From Geobacter sp. (GTDB taxonomy: Bacteria; Desulfobacterota; Desulfuromonadia; Geobacterales; DSM-12255): a stretch of 64,000 bases of DNA. Shown piece after piece: positions 27,066 to 36,447 of the stretch. Position 1 is the stretch's first letter, and the number at the start of each line of letters is the position of its first letter. The position numbers and the translations under genes are program-made. Below the pieces are notes generated by a model. That model made no database searches. It was not told the origin of the DNA and saw nothing but the letters and a program-made list of their open reading frames with translations. The stretch is taken from NCBI GenBank assembly GCA_009684525.1, contig WKKR01000001.1, forward strand, positions 1,240,001 to 1,304,000, in the 5' to 3' direction.

Positions 27066-27069
27066 TGCC

Positions 27070-30000
27070 TCACCCCCTCAACTTTCTGACTACCACATAG
27101 CTGTCACGGTTTACGCCGGGCGGCCCCCAGTAATTGAAGTAATAACTGAATTGTGCGTACCCGCCCAGCATCAGGGTCGGCTTCAGGCGGATGCGGGAGA
27201 GACTGTTGTGAACACCACCATGCTTGCCGCTTTTGCGGGATTTCTTGACGTTGAGGGTGCGCTCGGGAGCGTGATACATGATCGCCGCACCGCGTGGAAT
27301 GCGTGACGACACCACGGCACGACTGGTCACCACGCCGTTGGCGTTGAAGACCTCAATCTCCTCGTTGTCCTCAATCCCGGCGCTGGCCGCATCTTCATGG
27401 TTGAGCCAGACGACGGGACCGCCTCGCGAAAGGGTCAACATTCTCAGGTTGTCACTGTAGGTGGAGTGGATACTCCACTTGCCGTGGGGAGTCAGGAAGT
27501 TAAGGATCAGCCCGGTTTCCCCCTCGGTTTCATCCAGCATGGCCGGATCAAGTTTTCCCTTGAAGGTCGGCAGACCCTCGTTGAACTCACCGTAATAGGG
27601 GTGGTCGAGATACAGCGACTGCCGGCCGGTGAGGGTCCGCCAGGGCACGCCATACTCCACGTTCAGTGTGAACGGTGCATAGGGGCGATTCTCGTTGACC
27701 AGGCCGCTCCAGACCGGGGAGCTGATGTGGCGGCGCGGCTTCTGGGTGATATCTTCCCAGGTGATACGGAAATTGCGGTCGCCTTCGGATATCTGCGCCA
27801 GCGGTTTCCCAACCCGCTTCTCCAGGCTCTGATAGGCGCGGTGGGCCAGCTCGCCGTTGGTCTCCGGGGCCAGGGCCATGATTACGTCGGCTACGTCGCG
27901 CACGTCCTCCATATCAATGAAGGTCTTATCTCCCCAGGAGCGTGTCGGCATGGTTTTAAGGAGCTGTTCGTGGATGTCTTCCGCCTCCCAACTGACCCCG
28001 TGGGCATGCAGATGGCCAATGTGCGGCCCGAGCGACATGAAGCGGTTGTAGAGATTGACATAGTCGCGCTCGACAATCGGCAGGTGCGGCATGGTTGTGC
28101 CCGGAATCGCCTCGCACTCGCCCAGCTTCCAGTCCTTCACATTTCGCTGGGCGATTTCACCCGGCGTGTCGTGCTGCAGAGGCGCTGCGATGATGTCTTT
28201 GAAGGGTGCGGGGAAGTGCTTCGGCGAAAGTTCGCTGAACTTTTTAGCGATCCCGGCGAAAATGTTCCAATCGGATTTTGATTCCCAGGCTGGATCAACG
28301 GCGGCATCCATGCAGTTGACAAAGGAGTGCATGTCGGTGGTGTTCAGGTCCGATTTTTCGTACCAGGTAGCCGCCGGCAGGACGATGTCCGAATACAGGG
28401 TTGAGGTGTCCATGCGGAAGTTGAGATCCACCACCAGATCCAATTTGCCGGTGGGGGCCTTTTCGTGCCAGACGATATCCTTGACCTGCCCCTTGGCCGC
28501 CTCCCGGGCGGTAAAACTGCTGTTGGGCGCGCCGATTACATGCTTGAGGAAAAATTCGTGCCCCTTAGCACTGGCGGAGATGGCATTACCGCGCCAGATA
28601 AACCAGACCTTGGGAGAGTTCCCGTCACCATCCGGATCCTCGATGGCGAATCGGGTCTCGCCGCTCTTCAGGCGGGCGATCAGCCAGGCCCGGACTTCGT
28701 CGTCGGTCGTGGCTCCGGCCGCCTGGGCCTGCTCCATCAGACGGACAGGGCTTTCGTTGAAATGGGGGGAGAACGGAAGCCAGCCGAGCCGGACCGCCTT
28801 AGCATTGAAATCAGCGGTGTGCATCGGCATGTTTTCGCCGGTCTCCGGTTTGAAGTAGTCGACGAAATTGCGGTCATAACGCCACTGGTCCGAATGCATA
28901 TACCAGAAGCTTGGTGTATTCTGCAGCCGTGACGCCTTGATCCAGTCCTGAGCCATGGTGATGGAGGTCCAGGGGGCCAGCGGTACCACCTTTTCCTGGC
29001 CGACATAATGGGCCAGGCCGGCGCCGTTCCTGCCGACACTGCCGGTCAGGATCAGGGCGGTGATGGCGGCCCGGTAAATCAGGTCGTTGTGATACCAGTG
29101 GTTGACACCCGAGCCGATGATAATCATGTTGCGGCCTGTGCTCTGCTCGCCATTCACGGCCCATTCGCGGGCGATCGTGATCAGGCTGTCGGCGGCTATG
29201 CCGGTGTATTTTTCCTGCCAAGCCGGGGTAAAGGGTTTGTCATCCTCGTAGTTCTTCGGGTAGTCGCCCCCCAGGCCGCGTGAAACACCGAATTGTCCCA
29301 TCATGAGGTCAAAAACGGTGGCGACCGTGATCTCCCCATCCTTGGTCATGACACGCCGGACCGGGACATCCCGCAGCACGTCGCCGTCGGCCTCAAAGGA
29401 GAAACGGACCTTACGGGTATCCTGGCCCAGGTTGGTCAGGCTGCAATCGATATCGCCCCCGTCCACCAGGTCCACCATATCCAGGTTCCAGTTTCCCTCC
29501 TGCTTGCTCCAGCGTGAACCGACGCTGCCATGGGGAAAACGGACATTCCCGGCACTGTCGCCGACGCAGAGGGTCCAGTCGGCATGTTCAATCCCTTGGC
29601 CGCGCTCCAGGTCGGCTGCCCGCAGGAATTCTCCCTGCCGCAAGGCGCCGTCTTTTTCGTTCAGTTTGACCAGGAACGGCAGGTCGGTGAACTTGCGCAC
29701 GTATTCGTCAAAGAATGGGACCTGCCGGTTGGCGTAGAACTCGGTCAGGATCACGTGGTTGACCGCCATCCAGAAGGCGCCATCATGCCCCTGCTCTACC
29801 GGTAGCCAGGCATCGGCAAATTTGCTGGCCATGCTGTAATCGGGAGACATGACCACTACTTTGGTGCCGCGGTAGCGGGCCTCGGTCATGAAGTGGGCAT
29901 CCGGGGTGCGGGTCATGGGAACGTTGGAGCCGCACAGGACGATGTAGGAGGCGTTGTACCAGTCGGCCGACTCGTTGACGTCGGTCTGCTCGCCCCAGAC

Positions 30001-30645
30001 CTGGGGAGATGCCGGCGGCAGGTCGCAGTACCAGTCGTAGAAACTCATGGCTACTCCGCCTATCAGCTGGAGGAAACGGGTACCGGCCGCATAGCTGATC
30101 ATGGACATGGCAGGAATGGGTGTAAATCCGATCACTCGGTCCGGTCCATATTTCTTGGCTGTATAGAGGGTAGAAGCGGCGATAAGCTCATTCGCCTCCT
30201 CCCAGGAAGCGCGACGGAAGCCGCCCATGCCGCGCTTGCTGACATAACTCTCACGCGACTCGGAATTCTCAACAATGCTTTTCCAGGCCTCAACCGGGTC
30301 GTCATGGACCGCACGGGCCTGACGCCAAAGATCGATCAGTGCGCCCCGCATATAGGGGTGCTTGACCCGCAACGGACTGTAGAGATACCAGGAAAAACTG
30401 ATCCCGCGCTGACAGCCGCGTGGCTCGTGATTGGGAATATCACCGTTAAACTGCGGATAATCGTTGGCCTGCAGTTCCCAGCCGACAATGCCGTCCTTGA
30501 CATGTACCATCCAGCTGCAGCCGCCGGTGCAGTTGACCCCGTGGGTGCTGCGCACCACCTTGTCATATTGCCACCGGTTCCGGTAGAACTCCTCCCACCC
30601 CCGATTGCACGGGCTATGGTCGTCTTTGATCCGCTCGTTCGACAT
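27070..30645 (-). CDS. narG: Respiratory nitrate reductase alpha subunit (molybdenum)
   Basis: The 1191-residue catalytic subunit reduces nitrate to nitrite at a bis-MGD molybdenum centre facing the cytosol. The N-terminal FS0 cluster is ligated by His and three Cys in STHGVNCTGGCSW and EPRGCQRG (near residues 34-85), the His-containing form diagnostic of NarG. The molybdopterin-binding blocks include YIVLCGSNVPMTRTPDAHF, DIVLPAATWYEKSDLNTTDMHSF and, near the C-terminus, GAAIMYHAPERTLNV. There is no Tat signal, which agrees with a cytosolic enzyme. The start overlaps the cytochrome gene (TAATG). Confidence 0.98.
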   Translation of the reverse strand: MSNERIKDDHSPCNRGWEEFYRNRWQYDKVVRSTHGVNCTGGCSWMVHVKDGIVGWELQANDYPQFNGDIPNHEPRGCQRGISFSWYLYSPLRVKHPYMRGALIDLWRQARAVHDDPVEAWKSIVENSESRESYVSKRGMGGFRRASWEEANELIAASTLYTAKKYGPDRVIGFTPIPAMSMISYAAGTRFLQLIGGVAMSFYDWYCDLPPASPQVWGEQTDVNESADWYNASYIVLCGSNVPMTRTPDAHFMTEARYRGTKVVVMSPDYSMASKFADAWLPVEQGHDGAFWMAVNHVILTEFYANRQVPFFDEYVRKFTDLPFLVKLNEKDGALRQGEFLRAADLERGQGIEHADWTLCVGDSAGNVRFPHGSVGSRWSKQEGNWNLDMVDLVDGGDIDCSLTNLGQDTRKVRFSFEADGDVLRDVPVRRVMTKDGEITVATVFDLMMGQFGVSRGLGGDYPKNYEDDKPFTPAWQEKYTGIAADSLITIAREWAVNGEQSTGRNMIIIGSGVNHWYHNDLIYRAAITALILTGSVGRNGAGLAHYVGQEKVVPLAPWTSITMAQDWIKASRLQNTPSFWYMHSDQWRYDRNFVDYFKPETGENMPMHTADFNAKAVRLGWLPFSPHFNESPVRLMEQAQAAGATTDDEVRAWLIARLKSGETRFAIEDPDGDGNSPKVWFIWRGNAISASAKGHEFFLKHVIGAPNSSFTAREAAKGQVKDIVWHEKAPTGKLDLVVDLNFRMDTSTLYSDIVLPAATWYEKSDLNTTDMHSFVNCMDAAVDPAWESKSDWNIFAGIAKKFSELSPKHFPAPFKDIIAAPLQHDTPGEIAQRNVKDWKLGECEAIPGTTMPHLPIVERDYVNLYNRFMSLGPHIGHLHAHGVSWEAEDIHEQLLKTMPTRSWGDKTFIDMEDVRDVADVIMALAPETNGELAHRAYQSLEKRVGKPLAQISEGDRNFRITWEDITQKPRRHISSPVWSGLVNENRPYAPFTLNVEYGVPWRTLTGRQSLYLDHPYYGEFNEGLPTFKGKLDPAMLDETEGETGLILNFLTPHGKWSIHSTYSDNLRMLTLSRGGPVVWLNHEDAASAGIEDNEEIEVFNANGVVTSRAVVSSRIPRGAAIMYHAPERTLNVKKSRKSGKHGGVHNSLSRIRLKPTLMLGGYAQFSYYFNYWGPPGVNRDSYVVVRKLRG

Positions 30646-31427
30646 TATCTGATCCTCCTCTTGTAGAGAGTCAATCCCAGCAGCAGCACCACAAACAGAC
30701 CGCCGCCCATCAGGGGAAAGGGAATTGGACAGCCGCCACCGCCCTTTTGGGTAGCCGAGTCCTTAAACAAGGCCATCAGCGCCGCGATCTCGTCATCGGC
30801 TAGTGGTCGGTCGGCGTAGACCCTTTTCATAATCGGGAACTTGAGTGACTTGAGGGCGCCCTGCATACCAGCATCACCCATCTTCTGATAGGATTTGCTC
30901 AGATCGGCAATCGAGAGGTTGCCCCCAGTGATACCAGGGTAGGTGAAGGGGTGACAGGAGAGACAGGGTGCACCGCCCTTGGTAAAACGTGTGCTCCCCG
31001 TGAAAAGCGCCTTTCCCTGGGCGATCAGTTCCGGGGTGACAGAAACTGCCAGCTGTTCGCCAGCCGGTAAAGCGCCCGCGCCGCTTGTACTCGAAAGATA
31101 AACAATAATTTTCAGGGCATCTTCATGACTGATACCCAGGTTCGGCATCTCATAGCCGTATTTCTTCACCAGTTCAGCCTGAACCGGATCTTTGCTCACC
31201 GTCAGCTTGCCCGGGTCCATGATGAGCGATTCGAGCCACTCATGGGGCCGCTCAGCGGTTATGCCCTTAAGGTCGGGACCACCGCCATCACCACCACCGA
31301 TACTGTGGCAACCGGCACACTGTTTATCGAACAGATCTTTACCCTGATCCGCCTGCACTGGACAGCAACATGCTAATAGAACTAAAAGTGTGCTGCAACA
31401 ACTCAGGAAACAGTTTCGATTTGCCAT
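30645..31427 (-). CDS. Membrane-anchored diheme cytochrome c of the nar operon
   Basis: A 260-residue periplasmic cytochrome: signal peptide (residues 1-26), a first heme c at CAGCH (about 37-41), a second at CLSCH (about 154-158), and a C-terminal helix (LFVVLLLGLTLYKRRIR) that tethers it to the membrane. ATG 31427 follows a strong GGGGAG site; the in-frame start 8 codons upstream lacks one. As first gene of the nar operon it recalls the cytochromes NarC in Thermus, which supply an alternative electron entry to NarGHI. It might also pass electrons to NrfA, which has no NrfH here. Role inferred from position. Confidence 0.85.
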   Translation of the reverse strand: MANRNCFLSCCSTLLVLLACCCPVQADQGKDLFDKQCAGCHSIGGGDGGGPDLKGITAERPHEWLESLIMDPGKLTVSKDPVQAELVKKYGYEMPNLGISHEDALKIIVYLSSTSGAGALPAGEQLAVSVTPELIAQGKALFTGSTRFTKGGAPCLSCHPFTYPGITGGNLSIADLSKSYQKMGDAGMQGALKSLKFPIMKRVYADRPLADDEIAALMALFKDSATQKGGGGCPIPFPLMGGGLFVVLLLGLTLYKRRIR

Positions 31428-31564
31428 ACCATTCTCCCCTTCCCTGGACAAAAGAGTTAACCTCTGTTTACAGAGTTTTATTCATTGGAACATACAAGCA
31501 AATTGCTTTCACAAAGATATTGCGGTATGAGCAATTTTGAAACTGCACAAGCCTGTGTGATATC

Positions 31565-31603
31565 CATTATACCTATGCGCAACAAACAACATGACCCATG
31601 TCA
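31565..31603 (-). promoter_or_regulatory. nar operon promoter with FNR/HcpR-like dyad
   Basis: On the minus strand TTGACATGGGTCAT (31603-31590) is followed by a perfect TATAAT (31570-31565). Dyad centre to -10 centre is 29 bases, putting it near -40. The arrangement equals that of the hcp promoter. The leader to the cytochrome start is about 130 bases. Confidence 0.7.
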
Positions 31604-31639
31604 ATAAAACTCTTTTATTACTCAAACCACAGAAATTGA

Positions 31640-31912
31640 ATCAATACCACCAAACGGATTCGGCTCGTAAGCGCAGGAACCGCACGAATGCAATACCCAA
31701 ACGATTCCATCCGTTGATTGCACAACAATGGCAAGCGTCAGATTGACTACTTCAACATCTGAAAACTGCTTCCGAACTTCCTCATGCAAATTATCTGGCA
31801 CATGACCATTGATTATGAGCGTAACTGCTTCGATCCGGGCCAGTGCTGCCTATTCACGCCCTAAATAAAGGGCTTTCTCGCCAGGCATCAAACTAAAGGC
31901 GCTGCACAGTTT
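31640..31912 (-). pseudogene. Remnant of an AhpD-like carboxymuconolactone decarboxylase family gene
   Basis: Reading the minus strand from about 31912 gives a family-typical C-terminal half: KLCSAF..MPGEKALYLGRE, a TAG stop, then AALARIEAVTLIINGHVPD, EEVRKQFSDVEVVNLTLAIV, a frameshift, and AINGWNRLGIAFVRF. These blocks match the C-terminal region of AhpD-like peroxidase relatives. The catalytic CxxC half is absent. One in-frame stop and one frameshift make this a decayed gene. The remaining part of 31428-31993 holds the nar promoter and a terminator. Confidence 0.75.
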
Positions 31913-31953
31913 CACCCCGTGCCCTGGCATACCCCCACCTTTATAACAATCCC

Positions 31954-31981
31954 CTGACTCCTGAGCTCTCTCAGGAGTCAG
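31954..31981. terminator. Perfect hairpin after the small 32.0 kb gene
   Basis: CTGACTCCTGAG - CTCT - CTCAGGAGTCAG: 12-bp perfect arms with a 4-base loop, 13 bases after the stop of the minus-strand 92-codon frame. No long T-tract follows on either strand. Confidence 0.6.
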
Positions 31982-31993
31982 TCGTCATATCTT

Positions 31994-32272
31994 TCAAGTA
32001 TCTTTACTTCCGCTATGCCCGAAATATAAGTCTTGTGGTTTTTCGATTTTATCGAGAAAGAGCTGCCACACAATTTGTAAAGAAGCATACACATCGGAGC
32101 TGAAAGCGACCTTCTTCATGGTTAAGAACATCTTTGATCCGGATAGACGAGACTTTATTTTTTTGGCCAGCCTGCTGAAACGGTAGTAATTTGCCGATGA
32201 AACGCCTGTGAGAAAAATACTGGATTGTAATCTCTGCACCGGAGGCAGAATGCCTGATACCCGGCCATTCAC
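31994..32272 (-). CDS. Small basic hypothetical protein
   Basis: An unrecognised 92-residue frame starting with GTG 32272 behind a fair ribosome site (AGAGGAAAT). The N-terminal half is basic (RLAKKIKSRLSGSKM), the C-terminal part mixed; no membrane helix or motif is seen. A strong hairpin follows the stop codon, which supports expression. It lies just downstream of the DNA glycosylase gene in the same direction. It could also be a chance frame in a decayed region next to the AhpD-like remnant. Confidence 0.35.
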   Translation of the reverse strand: MNGRVSGILPPVQRLQSSIFLTGVSSANYYRFSRLAKKIKSRLSGSKMFLTMKKVAFSSDVYASLQIVWQLFLDKIEKPQDLYFGHSGSKDT

Positions 32273-32340
32273 ATTTCCTCTACCGCTTATTGTGAATATT
32301 TACGATGCTTTAATATTAATCGAGACCGTATGAATATCAA

Positions 32341-33264
32341 TCAGGGCAGATGTCCGGCAACCGCCAGCCGATCGAGGAGAAGGTGGAAATAGATGAGACC
32401 CTCATACGGTTGCCAGCGGACCAGGAGCTTTCGAACGCCCTGATAATCGGGTTGCTCCTGCAACTGCAACCAGCGTTGAAGGTTCTTTTGCGCTCCCACG
32501 TCATCTCCTGGAAAAACATTTATTCGTCCGAGTGTGCGCAGCAGAATGTATTCAGCTGACCAGCGACCAATACCGCGTAAGGAACAGAGCGCACGAAGCA
32601 CGGCCTCATCGTCAAGCGCTTCCAGAGCCTCCATGTCAAGGCGCCCGCTCAGTATGCCATGAGCAAGTTCGATCAGGGTCTCTCCCTTCCGGCGGCTGAA
32701 GCCGAGCGTTCGAAATACCGCAGAATCTAACCCTGCCACATCTACCGGTCGGGCAAAGGCGTGCAGCGCATCCGCGTCCGGAGAATGCGAAGGTCCAAAG
32801 GTTTGGACAAGACGGTTGAGGAGCTGAATGCCGAAAGTGAGAGTCAATTGTTGGCAGGCAATGGCATTGGCAAACCCTTCGAAAAGGGTCGGAAAACGAG
32901 GAGGTTTCATTCCCCGAAAACGTTCGGCCAACACGGAGAGTTTCCTGTCGCGGGCTGCAAGATCGTAAAAACCGCTCAGATCAATGCACAACCCGAGCAT
33001 CCGTTCCAGTAACGCCGTAGCCTCCTCTGTCATATCAGTATCGAAACGCGAAGCGAGGAGAGTGACCAGGAGTTCAGGTGAAGCAGTCGTGCCTGCCTGG
33101 CAGACGGTAGCAATAGTGATTCCGCCCTTCAGTGCTAAGGCGCGCCGGTAGGTGTATCCGTCCCAGCGGTCGAGAAGGTTATCGGGGCGGCGCCGGAGAA
33201 CCCAGACCGTCAGGTCAAGTCGGAAGGGGGAGAGCGGTTTGAGGGTAAAGGTAACAGAGTTCAT
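32341..33264 (-). CDS. AlkA-type DNA-3-methyladenine glycosylase
   Basis: A 307-residue base-excision repair glycosylase of the HhH-GPD superfamily that removes alkylated purines. The N-terminal 110 residues form the AlkA-type beta domain; the helix-hairpin-helix is LCSLRGIGRWSAEYILLRTLGR (about residues 232-253), followed by the catalytic Asp in NVFPGDDVGAQKNL. The cysteines of the MutY/Nth Fe-S cluster are absent, as expected for AlkA. It stands alone, with no ada or ogt gene nearby. Confidence 0.88.
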   Translation of the reverse strand: MNSVTFTLKPLSPFRLDLTVWVLRRRPDNLLDRWDGYTYRRALALKGGITIATVCQAGTTASPELLVTLLASRFDTDMTEEATALLERMLGLCIDLSGFYDLAARDRKLSVLAERFRGMKPPRFPTLFEGFANAIACQQLTLTFGIQLLNRLVQTFGPSHSPDADALHAFARPVDVAGLDSAVFRTLGFSRRKGETLIELAHGILSGRLDMEALEALDDEAVLRALCSLRGIGRWSAEYILLRTLGRINVFPGDDVGAQKNLQRWLQLQEQPDYQGVRKLLVRWQPYEGLIYFHLLLDRLAVAGHLP

Positions 33265-33479
33265 AGACTATAACTCTCTTTGTCCGGGTCTCGCCGGTTT
33301 GGAGGCACGACCTGTGAGCAGTATGTTTCACGGCAATGGCAAAAGTAATGTAGATAGAATCCCGGAACGTCGCCAAAAATCCGAGTGAAACAAATTATTG
33401 TCCTTGCCTGGCTAGTTGTAACATTGACGACACACCTGCAAAGACGGTATTCAGTCTCAATTTCATTTTTATCATCAGG

Positions 33480-33638
33480 TTAAATCTGAACAAACAAATT
33501 CTTGCCGACTCCGCAAATGGGGCAAACCCATCCGTCGGGGAGTCCCTCGAAAGGAGTTCCCGGTGCGACTCCGTTTCCAATGTCCCCTTCTGCAGGGTCA
33601 TAGACATAATCGCAGATGGTGCATCTCCATTTTTGCAT
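33480..33638 (-). CDS. Rubredoxin (first)
   Basis: A 52-residue rubredoxin, a one-iron electron carrier. The two metal motifs are [10 protein letters not shown] (Cys 6 and 9) and CPICGVG (Cys 39 and 42). ATG 33638 follows AAAAGGAGA; a longer frame starting at 33680 is out-of-frame ferredoxin sequence. It lies 20 bases after a frameshifted ferredoxin gene, the same Fd-Rd pairing as at 49.8-50.2 kb. Likely partners are NO/O2-detoxifying oxidoreductases. Confidence 0.93.
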   Translation of the reverse strand: MQKWRCTICDYVYDPAEGDIGNGVAPGTPFEGLPDGWVCPICGVGKNLFVQI

Positions 33639-33658
33639 GGTATTTTCTCCTTTTATGG

Positions 33659-33848
33659 TTATTCTTGCCAGTGGATACAAGAAACCGGACAGATATCGAT
33701 GGCCTCCTGCTGGATAGTGTCTTCAGTCTCCTTCCGGATCGTAAACTTCCGCCTTGTCATGATCTGCAATACGAAATACTTCTGGAACATTTGTCACACA
33801 GAGTCCACAACCGATACAGGCATCCTGGTCAACCCATGGCTTTCTCAT
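33659..33848 (-). pseudogene. Frameshifted 4Fe-4S ferredoxin
   Basis: From ATG 33848 the frame reads MRKPWVDQDACIGCGLCV through KAEVYDPEGD and then meets a stop; the following bases in another frame give [20 protein letters not shown] plus QE and a stop. Joined, it would be a 63-residue ferredoxin like those at 46.8 and 50.0 kb (ligands CIGCGLC and the distal Cys in ICPVSC). The net length change is -2 or +1 bases around 33733-33736. Both halves are well conserved, so the lesion is recent, or a sequencing error. Confidence 0.8.
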
Positions 33849-33888
33849 TTTCCTCCTCCCTTGAATACGTTTTATTTGTACAAACAGA

Positions 33889-34248
33889 CTAAGAAGCGCC
33901 GCCCAGTCTTTTTTCGAGAAACGACCGGAGTGCTACGGCATTATTGTGTTCAATGTCATGAGCACTGTAGAGCAAGGTGATGTCCTGCTTTTGGGCCATT
34001 TCCAGGAGTGGACGCCAGGCTTCGCTGTTGGCCTCCAGTTCAGCATTGTAGCGACGGCAGAACTCATCCCACTTGGCAGGCTCATGCCCGAACCAGCGTC
34101 GCAATTCATCACTGGGGGCTACCTCTTTCAGCCACCCATCCATCTGGAGGTTTTCTTTCTTCATTCCACGCGGCCAGAGTTTATCTACGAAAAAACGTAG
34201 CCCGTCGTCCTGATCATGCTGGTCATATACACGCTTGACTCGTATCAT
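33889..34248 (-). CDS. DUF488 family protein
   Basis: A 119-residue protein of the DUF488 (YeaO) family. The conserved features are VYDQHDQDDGLRFFVDKLWPRGMKKENL at residues 7-34, the WFGHEPAKWDEFCRRY block, and ITLLYSAHDIEHNNA near 90-104. No function is established for the family. It lies between the ferredoxin remnant and MgtC, in the same direction, with 18 bases to MgtC. Confidence 0.85.
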   Translation of the reverse strand: MIRVKRVYDQHDQDDGLRFFVDKLWPRGMKKENLQMDGWLKEVAPSDELRRWFGHEPAKWDEFCRRYNAELEANSEAWRPLLEMAQKQDITLLYSAHDIEHNNAVALRSFLEKRLGGAS

Positions 34249-34266
34249 GTTCTCTACCTCGATATC

Positions 34267-34959
34267 TCAGTCCCCAGCCATCGAAATATTGAATTCGATA
34301 ACGGAGGCCAAGTCCATAAGTGTTTTAGACAATTTTTCGATATTACCATTATCCATGGTTCGCACGGTCATTCGATACTCCAGCTTTTCACCCTTCTCCA
34401 ACAACTGGTAGCTGACATTGGCAACTGAAAAGCCGTTTTGTGATAGCAATCCCCTGATTCCTGTCTCTGCCATACAATTCTGTCGGCAAACGCTGATGGA
34501 GAGGTGCGCAAATATCTGTGAAGGCATTCTGTTTTCAATCTTCCGGAATACGGTTAACGTTCCAATTGTTATGACGGACGCAATCAACACAGCGCTGTAA
34601 AAACCTATGCCGGAAAGAATTCCTATTGCTGCTGTAATCCAGATAGATGCGGCGGTAGTCAGACCGCGAACGCTAAGCCCTTCCCGCATAATAACGCCCG
34701 CTCCAAGAAAACCTATACCGGTCATGATTCCCTGAGCCATTCGAGTCGGGTCTACCCGTACAGTCTCCAGAGCCGTTCCTGCAAACCACTTGTTTTGATA
34801 CATTGTGACGAGCATAAGCAAACTTGACGCAACACATACGAGTGTATGTGTTCTAAAACCGGCCGGACGGCCATGATAGCTCCTCTCCAGGCCGATAATC
34901 CCACCGGCAATTGTCGCAACAAGCAGATGTATGAATATGTTGAGCCATTCTCTATCCAT
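34267..34959 (-). CDS. MgtC/SapB family membrane protein
   Basis: A 230-residue inner-membrane protein with four or five helices in the first 140 residues (family motif IIGLERSYHGRPAGFRTHTLVC, GIGFLGAGVIMREG) and a C-terminal ACT-like cytosolic domain (about 150-230). MgtC relatives affect magnesium homeostasis and inhibit the F-ATPase in pathogens; the role in free-living anaerobes is unknown. No Mg transporter gene is adjacent. Confidence 0.88.
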   Translation of the reverse strand: MDREWLNIFIHLLVATIAGGIIGLERSYHGRPAGFRTHTLVCVASSLLMLVTMYQNKWFAGTALETVRVDPTRMAQGIMTGIGFLGAGVIMREGLSVRGLTTAASIWITAAIGILSGIGFYSAVLIASVITIGTLTVFRKIENRMPSQIFAHLSISVCRQNCMAETGIRGLLSQNGFSVANVSYQLLEKGEKLEYRMTVRTMDNGNIEKLSKTLMDLASVIEFNISMAGD

Positions 34960-35034
34960 AGAACCGAGCTCCTTTCATGTAATAACGGCTGATTGGCACT
35001 GTAGCAACTTGCATCACGCTTGGAGATTTTGGTC

Positions 35035-36369
35035 TCATACTTCCTTAATCGCCTTGTTTGCCGCAATGAGGAGCGGATCCCAGACCGGGGCGTAGAGCGG
35101 AGAATAACTCAGATCAAGTTCGGCGAGTTCGAACACCGTCATCTGTTTGTATATTCCGGTGGCAAGAACATCGAGCCGTTTTGCCACGACGTCCTGCCCG
35201 ATCATCTGCCCGCCCAGCAATAATCCTGTCCCTTCTTCAAACAGGAGCAGTACTCGCATGGTGCCGCCTCCAGGAAATGCGCCCCTGGTCGGAGTGTCCA
35301 CGTAGACCTTTACATAGTTTGCGCCGTTCTCCTGAAGTTGCCGTTCACTGAGACCGGTGGTGGCCACCGTCAGGTCGAAGAACTTGAATACCGCGGTCTG
35401 GTCAATGCCGTAAAACTCCTTCATGGCATTGCTATTGACGATATTGCTGCCGGCAAGCCGTCCCTGTTTGTTTGCCACCGGACCGAGCGGCATGTAGCCG
35501 TTCCTGCCGAGCTGGCGGACGTAGTGCTCGGCACAGTCGCCGGCAGCGAAGACATCAGGAAGGTTTGTCCGCAAAAAGCGGTCGACCTTTACCGCTCCGC
35601 CAACACCCAGTTCGCCACCGGCAGACGAGAAGAGTGCCGTATTCGGCCTTACGCCGATCGAGACAACAACCATGCCCTCTTCGAAGTCTCCGGTTGTAGT
35701 CCTGACCACGGAACCTTGCTTCTCAGTGATATCCACATTGGTATGGAGCTTGATCCCCTTCTCCTCCAATTTTTCAAGCACCTTGGCCCGGATTTCTTCG
35801 GCAAACGAGGGGAGGATCGTGACAGACTTCTCAAGGATGACTGGCTTGATCTTCATGTTGTAGAGGACATCAACCAGTTCAAGATTGGTATAACCGGAAC
35901 CTACGAGAATGACATTGGAAGGAGATTTTTCGTAGATGATGCTTTTGACCAATCGAGTGTCGTCCAGTGTTTTGAAATAGAAGACGTCAGCATCATCAAA
36001 TCCGGGAAGGGTCAGCTTGTTCGGTTGATTGCCTGTGGCATACACAAGGTAATCGTAACTCTCACGATATTCCCGAGAAAGCTGGTGATCAACAACCGTC
36101 ACCTCCTTGCGTAGCGGGTCGATAGTGACAACTTCATGGTGCTGTCGATAATCGATACCGCGTTCCTTGCGGATCGCTTCAAGGCTCATCGCATAGAGAT
36201 CCTCGACCGGCTTATCCTTGTAGAAAAGATTGTAGGGCATACCACAAGCGGCGTAGGAAACATCGCCTGACTTTTCCAGGACGACCACCTGCGCTCCGTG
36301 GTCTTCGCGCTTGATCTGGCTGGCGGCAGACAGTCCACCGGCTATCCCGCCAATAATCACTGTTTTCAT
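35035..36369 (-). CDS. FAD-dependent pyridine nucleotide-disulfide oxidoreductase (CoA-disulfide reductase type)
   Basis: A 444-residue flavoprotein of the CoA-disulfide reductase/NADH oxidase group. FAD-binding: VIIGGIAGGLSAASQIKR at the N-terminus and VFAAGDCAEHY near 275. The single redox Cys is in SYAACGMPY (residue 43), the position that forms a mixed disulfide with CoA. The NAD(P)H loop reads VGSGYTNLE rather than the usual GGGYIGLE, which may affect cofactor choice. Activities in the family include CoA disulfide, polysulfide and peroxide reduction. No rhodanese domain is fused. Confidence 0.88.
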   Translation of the reverse strand: MKTVIIGGIAGGLSAASQIKREDHGAQVVVLEKSGDVSYAACGMPYNLFYKDKPVEDLYAMSLEAIRKERGIDYRQHHEVVTIDPLRKEVTVVDHQLSREYRESYDYLVYATGNQPNKLTLPGFDDADVFYFKTLDDTRLVKSIIYEKSPSNVILVGSGYTNLELVDVLYNMKIKPVILEKSVTILPSFAEEIRAKVLEKLEEKGIKLHTNVDITEKQGSVVRTTTGDFEEGMVVVSIGVRPNTALFSSAGGELGVGGAVKVDRFLRTNLPDVFAAGDCAEHYVRQLGRNGYMPLGPVANKQGRLAGSNIVNSNAMKEFYGIDQTAVFKFFDLTVATTGLSERQLQENGANYVKVYVDTPTRGAFPGGGTMRVLLLFEEGTGLLLGGQMIGQDVVAKRLDVLATGIYKQMTVFELAELDLSYSPLYAPVWDPLLIAANKAIKEV

Positions 36370-36447
36370 CTGATTACCTCCAACATCTTAATGTTGGCAG
36401 CTCCTTCCACTTAACATTCGGGTGCTGACAAATAAACGCATCTGGCT

